A stretch of DNA of 64,000 nucleotides from the NCBI RefSeq assembly GCF_030704535.1, contig NC_081819.1, positions 19,440,001 through 19,504,000 of the forward strand, in the 5' to 3' direction. Positions 48,835-58,088 of this stretch are shown in pieces. How positions within the stretch are numbered: the stretch's first letter is position 1; each line of letters starts with the position of its first letter. Source of the stretch: Vitis vinifera (Eukaryota > Streptophyta > Magnoliopsida > Vitales > Vitaceae). The notes under the pieces were generated by a model, which was not told the DNA's origin, ran no database searches, and worked only from the letters and a program-made list of their open reading frames with translations. The translations under genes were made by a program, and so were the position numbers.

Positions 48835-51277
48835 ATGTCAATAGGAGAGATGATAGCCACGATTTTGGAAACTTTACCAGTGGGATTCAGATTTTATCCC
48901 ACTGATGAAGAACTGGTTGATAACCATTTGAAGTTGAAGATACTGGGCATGGAGTCCCCAGTAGACATCATCCCTGAGGTTGATATTTGCAAATGGGAGC
49001 CGTGGGAATTACCAGGTAAACTGATCCTCCAGATGTTTTGAGTTTTAATGAACATGCATATAATTCTGGATTTTTTATTTTATTTTATTTCTATTGATTT
49101 ATTTTTGTGTGCGTAGTTTTTTCAGTGATAAAAACAGATGATCCAGAGTGGTTCTTCTTCAGTCTTCTTGATTACAAGTATTCAAATGGCAGTCGTTCCA
49201 ACAGGGCAACAAGTGCTGGCTACTGGAAACCCACCGGTCAGGATCGTGACATCTTCTCTGGCACCAACAAAGAGGTGATTGGTACCAAGAAAACTTTGGT
49301 TTTCTATAGAGGCCGTGGTCGTGGTGCCATCAGGACCAACTGGGTTATCCACGAGTATCGTGCAAATATTGCCGGCCTTCCTGCCAATGTATGCTGCATT
49401 ACCTCCATTATACCTCTCTTACTCTGTTTTTGTTCTTATCAACACTGTTTGAATGTAAGAATTCTATTAATTGAATTTAAATAAGTTGTTTGGTAAGTAA
49501 TTTTCTAATGATCTTCACAAGGATTTGACTGGTAAGTAATATATACTGTGAATTTATGCTGTTTTGTCTTTCAAATTGTGCAGAGGGCCTATGTTCTGTG
49601 TCGCTTAAAGAGAAAAACAGATGAGAATACAGGTTCTGATATTCCAATCCCTGATGAGGCTGTTGCAGGTGCACTTTCTCCAGAAATTAACTTTAATGGT
49701 TTGTTATCTGAACTGCCTATCCTTCATGAAACTTGGCTGATGAATATGGAAGTTGACAATTCATTTACAGGTAGTGGGATTCTTCAGAATGGCCTAGCCA
49801 ACAACATGACCTTAGGTGCTGGGCCGAGCCACTATGCTAGCAATATTGCTTCTAATACTCGAAATTATCAAGTAGAGGATATGACTTTAGAAGTGAGAAT
49901 GAGCATTTGTGTGTGTGTGTGTTTTATGTTCTTCCAGCATTCTGTGTCTCAGTTTTTGAACATGTGAAGCAAATCCATGACTAATGTTTTTTTTTTCTTG
50001 CTTCTTACCGCAGGAGGATCCTCAGATACAAGGTTTATTTAGTGAAACCACTTTTATTCCACTGGATTCTGATTTTTTCTCTGACACAGTGCAAGGACCT
50101 CACTTGGATCTCCCATTTTCCAATGGCTTTAACAATGTCTGTGGAAGGACGCCATTTCAGGATGACACCACTGAACAGGATGACGATGTTAATTGGTTCT
50201 TGAATACTCTTATCATCGATCAGGATGAACACCCTTTTGGAGAATTAGCCAGTCAGTGGAGCTCAGGTGTTGATAATGGGAACCTGAGACATGATTCTAT
50301 TGGCAAGCTATCAGCCCACCCACAGAGCCCATTGAAGGGAGTACATGGTAAGGGTGGTGGATCAAGGGACACTGAAGTGCCCCAAGTTCAGGTAAAGATA
50401 TGCCCTGCCCTCCAATATCTCACCAACCCCAAAATTAATTCTTGAACATTCTTGGGAGCTCTAAAATTGAAGTTTGAGATCAAACACTCCCGCATGCTGC
50501 ATCCCTGCCTGGTGTTTTGACTGCATAATTGTTTATAATAGTTGGAGAATAACCCTTTTTTTTTTTTCGCCTTCTCTATGCTACAGTATAGTCAATTGCT
50601 GCAAGCTTCAAGCTTGACTAGTGGGCTCAGTCCAAAGGAATGTGTGCAGTCACCAATGGATCGACCCACTTCACGGTTATCCAGCATTAACCAGCACAGA
50701 AGGGAAAACAAGAGTCTTCTTCATGATGAGTCCAGGAGATTTGATGCTCCCTCCATTGAGAGATTAGACAACTTTGTAGCACAGCGGGTTGCTCCAAAGA
50801 GTCTCAAATTGACAGGGAATGCCTCAAATAATGAGACACTCATAGCCAAGTTAACCAAATTGAGCTGCAGCATGACAAAACCAGAAGAAAAGTCAGTCTC
50901 TATTAAGGTGAGAAGTTTGTCTGAAGTTGAATTTGAATTTCTCATTATATCTATTTGGCAATTCTACCTCTTTCTGTTTGCAGGCTGACGACAGGACAGA
51001 ACATCGTTCTGCTATTGATCTGTTTCAATACAAAACCATCAGAGAGTCTAAGAAAGACTGCATAGTTACTGAAAAAGCAAATCCAAAGCTGAGTTCAATA
51101 AGGAATTGGCCAGTCACAGGCAATCAAAAGGGTTCCTTCAATTCCCTAGAGACAGTTTCTGCAAGCCATGAACCAAGTTCCTCAGCAGGGCTATCTCATA
51201 CTGTTGTTGGTGGTTCTTATTGCACTCATGGTGTTAGACATCAATGCACAGGTTTCAAAGCCTTTGCAGTGAGATGA
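48835..51277 (+). CDS. NAC3: NAC transcription factor with anchor replaced by a frameshifted tail
   Basis: Exons 48835-49015, 49117-49388, 49584-49892, 50014-50391, 50587-50907 and 50984-51277 give 584 residues. The NAC domain is intact ([54 protein letters not shown]). In the last exon an extra G in the run at 51188-51190 and an 18-base loss just after it move the end into another frame. The hydrophobic helix of NAC1 is replaced by [19 protein letters not shown] and a basic end. In the next frame the old anchor sequence can still be recognised. If expressed, the product should not be tail-anchored and could be soluble and nuclear without processing. The downstream MITE present after NAC1 and NAC2 is also absent. 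Confidence 0.85.
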
Positions 51278-51821
51278 TATTATCACATTTCACAGCTTTT
51301 GCAGTGAAGAAGCATCAATGAAGAGAAGCATGTGTGTTTTCTTAGTTGCATGGTGATATCTTAGACTCAAGGATTGTACTTAAAAAGTTGGTCATGTTGG
51401 TAAATGCTTTATGTGAGGCGAGAATTACTTTTTATAGATGTATATATGTATGTTGTATTGGGGATATTTCTGTGTTACAAGCAGTCTGGATAGTAGATGT
51501 GACATTGGTGAAGACTCTAAGAGAACCCAGTGGGCTCTGGAGTACGAGGATATCTTAAATTCAAGGTTGCAAGGATACCACGTAAATAGTTGGCCATAGT
51601 TTGTAGATGCAATATATATGTTTGTTGTACTAGAGATATATGGGTGTTACAGGGGCATTCTTGATTGTAGATGAATGGGATGTGTTCATTGTAAAGGAGA
51701 ACAATGCAGGTGGCTATCCTTCTTTTACAGGTTTGTCCCTGATGGCATAAATTCAGGGAGCTTTTTGACATACCAACCTTTGCAAATCTCCTAAGTAAGG
51801 AAGAAAAGCTCATGGATAAAC
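51278..51821. other. Tail of array unit 3; no gene
   Basis: This is collinear with the tail of unit 1 but lacks the MITE. It contains the paired GTTACA...GCAGTCT and GTTACAGGGGCA stretches. Confidence 0.6.
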
Positions 51822-51898
51822 TCTCTTTTCTGATCATGCTATGCCCACTGTTGTGTTCTCAATAGTGAGGATGCTGTGTCCAGTATTCAAAACATAAC
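51822..51898 (+). pseudogene. EEP last-exon scrap at the head of unit 4
   Basis: This is a close match to 38018-38091 (GTTGTGTTCTCAATAGTGAGG, TGTGTCCAGTATTCAAAACA). It is followed by uninterrupted EEP 3' flank to about 52090, the best preserved flank of all later units. Confidence 0.9.
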
Positions 51899-52690
51899 AT
51901 GGTCATTTTCTTTCTAGTTGGAAAAATAATGATTTTCATCAAAATGTAAATGATGAATCAAAAGAAAATTTGTAAAGTTTTTGGCAACATAATGCACATA
52001 GCACATAGGAATCTCCTCTGTTAAGCTTAGCATGTTTAGATTTGTTCAAATTTCAAGGTTTGTGATTGGTACCAGCTAGCCTCAACCATCTTTTCCCAGA
52101 AAAAAAGAGAAATATGGGTCTGACTAGGTAGTGTAATACCAACTGCTTGATGGGGAGCAAGTTATTCAGAGGTTTGAAGGTCTTGATCAATATTAATTTT
52201 GTCATAGGCCTATTTCAATCCATCTTCATCATTTTTCATGGCTTTTGGCATACTGGTGTTATTTATAGTGTTTCGTACATTAAAGATGATGAGGGTAGAG
52301 CCATGAAGAAACAACGTAGAGTACTATAGAGAGACAGAGAGAAGGGAAAAAAATCTTAGGGAGAATCCATTGAAGAAGAGTGCTTTTCTGCATGGAATAA
52401 AACTTGTGTGGAAGGAGATCTTCTCTTAATAGTGTAATGAAATGGGAATGGGGACACATAACACCAACTAGCACAACAACACGGAAACAAAACAAAAGAA
52501 ATGATAGGATTTGTGTACGGACGCGACTGAACTTGGGGATGAAGTTTGCATAGCTCCATGTCATGGAATATTCATTCGATCATACTAGAAGAAAGTGATA
52601 GGAGTGAAATCTCAACCGCACGATGCACCATCAAAATCAAACTTGGGTAGGAAGTAAGTCTGTTATACTGTACACTTAGAAAGGTTTCTC

Positions 52691-52802
52691 ACGCGGTCTT
52701 CCTAAGCTACGCGGAGTCAAGAAGTGGGATCCACTCGCTATGCCCATTTCCAAGCTTTTTCCAAAGTGATTAGTCCGACGACGCTCTTTCTCTATATGTA
52801 TA
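52691..52802 (+). promoter_or_regulatory. NAC4 promoter block: two ACGCGG cores and TATA box
   Basis: ACGCGG occurs at 52691-52696 and again at 52709-52714. It is followed by GTCAAGAAGTGGGATCCAC and a TATATGTATA at about 52793-52802. The second core comes from one base change in the AGCTAC(A/G)CGGAGTC string shared with NAC1. Confidence 0.6.
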
Positions 52803-52946
52803 CACACCCACATATGGGAGAGGGACGTAGTACCCCTAATGCTATATTACATCGATAGTTCTATTCAGTTCCACCATTGAGTTTCTTCTTCTTCTTCATC
52901 ATCCTAGTAATAATAGTAGTAGTGTTTGTTTATTTGATTCCCAATT

Positions 52947-55900
52947 ATGTCAGTAGGAGAGACCATAGGTGCGATTTTGGAAACTTTACCAGTGGGATTC
53001 AGATTTCATCCCACCGATGAAGAACTGGTTGATCGCCATTTGAAGCCAAAGATACTGGGCATGGATTCCCAAGTAGAAATCATCCCTGAGGTTGATATCT
53101 GCAAATGGGAGCCGTGGGAATTACCAGGTAAACTGAATCATCCAGACGTTTTGAGTTTTAATGAACATGCGTATAATTCTGTTTTTTCTTATGTGTGTGT
53201 AGGTTTTTCAGTGTTGCAAACAGATGATCTAGAGTGGTTCTTTTTCTCTCCTCTTCATAAGAAGTACCAAAATGGCAGTCAATTCAAAAGGGCAACAAAG
53301 GCTGGCTACTGGAAACCCACCGGTTTGGGTCGTGACATCTTGTCTCGGACCAACAAAGAGGTGATTGGTACCAGGAAAACTCTGAATTTCTACGAAGGCC
53401 GTGGTCGTGCTGCTGTGTTGACCAATTGGGTTATCTACCAGTATCAGTATCATCGCTCAGATATTGCCTCCCTTCCTTCCAAGGTATGCTGTCCATTACA
53501 TTCGTTCTCGCTCTCTTACTCTGTTTTTGTTCTTACCTGCTTGGTTGACTAGAAAAACAAAGTAAATTACTATTTGAATGTTACTAATTAAGTGCGATAT
53601 TCCACACTGTAGAGGAATTTTTTTTTATAGATTTGGGTTATTTGATTAAATGGGTAATTGAAAACCCAATTTTGAAAATTGAACCCTCCAATTTTTTTTT
53701 TTACCTCATTTTGACAAAAATACCTTCATTTTTTTTCTTATAAAAATAACTTTTTTTTAAACATATATGTAAATACTTAAAATAGTTAAGGACATTTATG
53801 TCAAAAATAGATTATTCTTAAAATAAAAAAATAAAAACTATGAAAGCTGTTAAATTCACAAATATAGGGATTATTTCATCATTTTAATCAATTAAATTCT
53901 CTCTTAACTTTGTAAACATATTTTAAATTTGTGAAGACCCATTAAACTTAGAGTGAACGATATCTATATGGTTGAAAGTGAACCATTATAGATGGTATCA
54001 TAGCCAATCTTTAGTCCCGATGTGGGTCTTTGTTTTTTGACCGCACCATAGACCTTTGTTTGTTCAATCTTGCAAGGTGTATTTGTTTGTTTGATTTTAT
54101 AATCCCATGGGATATAATGACAACATTATATCTGTATGAAAGATAATTGTAATATCCTATATTAGTGGGAGCCTTTTAAACTTAGAACAATATGTATCAC
54201 AACTAGGTTCCTGACCTTGATGTAGACCTTTTTTTGTTCAACTCTATAAGGATATAGGATGTTGTGTTTGCACGGTTCTTATTGTGTTTGTATGAGAGGT
54301 AGTTGTGATCTCACATTGAATAGAGGAAAAATTATGTCTATATAAGGGTTAATGGTGATATTCTACATCAAATAAGAGAAAGAGTTGTTGATGTTATATA
54401 TGTATGAATTTTTCTTAACCTTATAGATGTGTTTTAAATTTGTGAGAGCCCTTTAAGCTTAAACGAAACAATATCTACACAAATGATATCAGAGTTAGGT
54501 TCTCAACCCTGATATGGACCTTTGTTTGTTTGGCCTCCGCAAGGACATGATGTTGTGTTTGCACGATCTTTGTTGTGTGATTTTGATATTCCACATCGGA
54601 TAGAAAAAAAAGTTTGTGATACTACATATGTATAAACCCTTCTGAACCCTATGGATACGTTTTAAATCTATGAGGGTCCTTTGGCTCTAGAGCCGTTGGG
54701 AAGATGTTGTCACATCAAGGCACATTTACATAACAAGGGAAATTATTGAGTTATTAATTTGTTGTTTTATTGTGAGAATTCTATGGATTGGATTTAACTA
54801 AGTTGACTGGTAAGTAATTTGCTACTGGTCTTCACAAGTATTGGATATGGCTGGAATATATACTGTCAATTTATGTTGTTTTGTCTTTCAAATTGTGCAG
54901 AGGGCCTATGTTCTGTGTCGCTTAAAGAGAAAAAAAGATAAGAAGACAGGGTCCTATATACCAACCCCTGATGAAGCTGTTGCAGGTGGGTTCTCTCCAG
55001 AAATGAACTATAATGATGTGTTATCTGAACTGTCAATCATTCAAGAGACTTGGCTGATGAATATGGAATTTGACAATTCATCTACAGGTACTGGGATTCA
55101 TCTGAATGGCCCGGCCAACAACATGACCTTAGATGCAGGGCCGAGCCACCATTTTAGCGATATTGCTTCTGATATTCGAAATTATCAAGTAGAGGAAATG
55201 ACTTCAGATGTGAGAATGAGCATTTTTTTTTTCTCCCAGGGTTCACTGCCTCAGATTTGAACATGTGAAGCAAATCCTTGACTAATGTTTTTTTTCTTGC
55301 TTCTTATCTCAGGAGGATCCTCAGCTACCAGGTTTATTAAATGACATCCCATTTACTCCACTGGATTCTGATTGGTTCTCTGACACAGAGCAAGGACTTG
55401 ACTTGGATCTCCCATCTCCCAGTGGCTTTAACAATAGCTATGGAAATATGCAGTTTGAGGATGGGGTTGATACAGAATTTGCAGATAGTCTTATTGTTGA
55501 TCCAGATGAATACCATTGTGAAGGATTAACTGGTCAGAGGATCTCAGCTGTTGACAGTTGGAACCTAAACCATGGTTTTGTTGGCAGGCTATCAGCCCGC
55601 CCACAGAGCCCATTGAAGGGAGTGTATGGTAAGGGTCCTGGATCAAGCAGTAACACAAACACTCAAGTGCTCCAAGGTTTCTGTTTGCAGGCCAAAGACA
55701 GGGCAGAATATGGTTCTGTTATTGATCTGCTCCAAAACAAAAACCCCATCAGAGAGTTCAAAAAAGACAGCGAAGTTACTGAAAAAGCAAATCCAAATCT
55801 GAGTTCAATATGGAATGAGTCAGTCGGAATGAATCAAAAGGGTTCCTTCAGTTCCCCAGAGACAGCTTCTGCAAGCCATGAGCCAAGTTCCACACCAGGT

Positions 55901-55963
55901 TACCCTGTCAATTTACTTGCAGGCATACTATTGTTGGTGCTGGACATCAATGCAAACATTTAA
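52947..55963 (+). CDS. NAC4: NAC factor lacking exon 5, with a shortened anchor
   Basis: Exons 52947-53127, 53203-53483, 54901-55209 and 55313-55963 give 473 residues. The last exon fuses old exon 4 directly to old exon 6; introns 4 and 5 and exon 5 are gone. Fourteen bases of old intron 5 (55677-55690, ending TTTGCAG) are now read as GFCLQ, in frame. The NAC domain carries changes at conserved sites: RTNW has become LTNW, HEYR is replaced by YQYQYHRSD with three extra residues, and FYRGRG is FYEGRG. The C-terminal hydrophobic stretch is cut to about 13 residues (VNLLAGILLLVLDI) by a 21-base loss near 55935, probably too short to span a membrane. Intron 2 is expanded to 1.4 kb by repeats. It may be a soluble, weakly binding product or a gene in decay. 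Confidence 0.8.
53600..54720. repeat. Modular repeat insertion in NAC4 intron 2
   Basis: About four related modules follow one another, each with parts like TTTTAAATTTGTGA, ATATCTA, AT(G/C)AGAGTTAGGTTCT, GATGTAGACCTTTGTTTGTT and TGATATTCCACAT. NAC1-3 introns at this site are only about 200-300 bp. A related, shorter set lies in the NAC5 intron, so the insertion probably predates the NAC4/NAC5 split. Confidence 0.7.
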
Positions 55964-55984
55964 AAGCCTTTGCCATGAGGTGAT

Positions 55985-56569
55985 ATTATCACATTTCAAA
56001 ATTCACCCCTTGCTGTACACTCTTTATTTTTTTCATTTTTAAAAAGTAGAAACTTATCTTGTGTTCTCTTGAAGGTACCAACCGGCCAGTCATAACCAAA
56101 AAAATTCACACAGTGAAGAAGCATCAAGGAAGAGAAGCATGTGTGTTTTTTTTTGGCTACATGGAGATATCTTAAACTCAAGGTTCTGCAAGAATAGCCT
56201 TTACATAGTTGGCCATGTTGGTAAATGCTTTATATGGAGTGAGGATTACTTTCTATGGATTTATAATTATGTATGTTGTCTTTAAGGATATTTGAGTGTT
56301 ACAAGCAGTATGGATAGTAGATGTAACATTGGTGAAGACTCAAGAGAAGTAAGTGGGTTTTGTAGTATGGAGATATCTTAAACTCAAGGTTGCAAGGATA
56401 CTACTTAAGTAGTTGGCCATAGTTTGTAGATGCAATATGTGGAGTGAGGATCACTTTGTGGATAAAAACATATATGTTTGTTGTACTAGATGCACATGTA
56501 TGTAATGTGTTCTTGATGATCCTTGTCTCAAATTTGTTGTGGTTGAGTTGAGGACCTAAAATACAAAGG
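55985..56569. other. Tail of array unit 4, with a truncated MITE remnant
   Basis: CCCCTTGCTGTACACTCTTTATTTT at about 56007 is the left part of the 42171-type element. Its right part is deleted. The rest is unit tail; no gene is seen. Confidence 0.55.
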
Positions 56570-56808
56570 AATTCCAAATTCCCAAACAAGACATCCATCT
56601 ATCTACCATTAAGAATGAATAGGGTAAATCAGTCTATCGTCTTCCTTACACTCTACCTTCTAGTTGATTCAAGCAAGAAAGGTCAGTCTATTGCCTTGGG
56701 TACGAAGGATAACTACGATTCGCATCAAGGAGGTATCAGAGTGGGAGTTGGTGAATCCATTATCGAGAATTCCAAATTCCCAAACAAGACATCCATCTAT
56801 CTACCATT
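56570..56808. repeat. 41-bp direct repeats around a 157-bp unique piece in unit 4 tail
   Basis: AATTCCAAATTCCCAAACAA through CTATCTACCATT occurs at 56570-56610 and again at 56768-56808, identical as far as I can read. The 157 bases between them (starting AAGAATGAATAGGG) have no match in the other units. Confidence 0.85.
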
Positions 56809-56946
56809 GAGTCAGAGAAACTTATCTCATTAGACACAACATAAAATCCAAAGTTATCATGATCCCCATCCCCATCGTGCCCCCGCTCACAAATCAGACA
56901 TAACAACCTTTGCAAATCTCCAAAATAAAGAAGAAATTCTCATAGA

Positions 56947-56985
56947 TTTTCTGATCATGCTAAGTTCATTGTTATGTTCTCAATA

Positions 56986-56988
<3 letters not shown>
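56947..56988 (+). pseudogene. EEP last-exon scrap at the head of unit 5, cut by a TA microsatellite
   Basis: TTTTCTGATCATGCTAAGTTCATTG to CTCAATAGTG matches the first half of the EEP tail. A (TA)n run at 56989-57016 and AT-rich DNA replace the second half. Confidence 0.75.

Positions 56989-57016
<28 letters not shown>
56989..57016. repeat. (TA)n microsatellite
   Basis: A pure TA run of about 14 units directly after the truncated EEP tail. It is followed to about 57215 by AT-rich DNA ending in AGACCAAACATGAC, a MITE end like that at 47862. Confidence 0.9.
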
Positions 57017-57829
57017 CCATTTTACACTTATTTTACTTCTTTTAAATCTTTTACACAAAGGTTAAATAATTTAAAGATATATAAATTTTTAATAATTTTA
57101 ATTTTATTTATTTATTTATTTTCATAGTACAATTAAAGATTGAGAAAATTATTTTCCTTCAATTTGTTTTTTTCTTTTCTTAGTAATTTCTAAGACCAAA
57201 CATGACTTAAATGATGAATCAAAGAAAATTTGTAGAGTTTTTAGCAACATAACACACATAGCACATAAGAATCTCCTCAAGAAAAATATGGGTCTGACCA
57301 GGTAGTGTAATACCAACTGCTTGATGAGGAACTAGTTGATCAGAGGTTTGAAGGTCTTGATCAATATTAATTCTGTCATAAGCCTATTTCAATCCATCTT
57401 CATCATTTTTCATGGCTTAATAAACAAAGTAGAGTATTATAGAGAGGGGGAAAAAAATCTTAGGGAGAATCCATTGAAGAAGAGTACTTTTCTGCATTGG
57501 AATAAACATAAGTGGCTACGTAAACCGGGCTTTGTCCTGGGGGACACAAACACCCAACTAGCACAACAAGATGGACATAAGACAAAAAGAAACTGAGAAA
57601 TGAAAGGATGTGTGTATGGACGCGACCGAACTTCGGGAGGAAGTTTGTGAAGGTCCATTTCATGGAATATGCGTTCGATCATACTAGAAGAAAGCGAAAG
57701 GAGTGAAATCTCAACCGCACGATACACCATCAAAATCAAACTTGGCTAGGAAGTAAGTCTGTTATACAATAAACCTAAAGTTGTATTGTGAATTGCATAT
57801 TGAAAACAGAGGAAAAAGGAAGGTTTCTG

Positions 57830-57941
57830 ACGCGGTCTTCTTAAGCTACATGGAGTCAAGAAGTGGGATCCACTTGCTATGCCCATTTCCAAGCTTCTTC
57901 CAAAGTGTCTAGTCCGAATTCTCTTTCTCTCTATATATATA
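57830..57941 (+). promoter_or_regulatory. NAC5 promoter block: ACGCGG core and TATA box
   Basis: ACGCGG at 57830-57835 (preceded by TCTG rather than TCTC), GTCAAGAAGTGGGATCCAC after it, and TATATATA at about 57932-57941, about 150 bases before the ATG. Confidence 0.6.
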
Positions 57942-58088
57942 CACACCCACAAATGGGAGAGGCACGTAGTACTCCTATGCTATATTATATTGACAGTTTT
58001 ATTCAGTTCCACCATTGAGTTTCTTCTTCTTCTTCATCCTAGTAATAATAGTAGTAGTGTTTGTTTATTTGATTCCCAAGTGTTAAGT

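Noticed and set aside
53600-54720. A separate gene inside NAC4 intron 2
   Set aside because: It is AT-rich and composed of repeated modules without an open frame of note.
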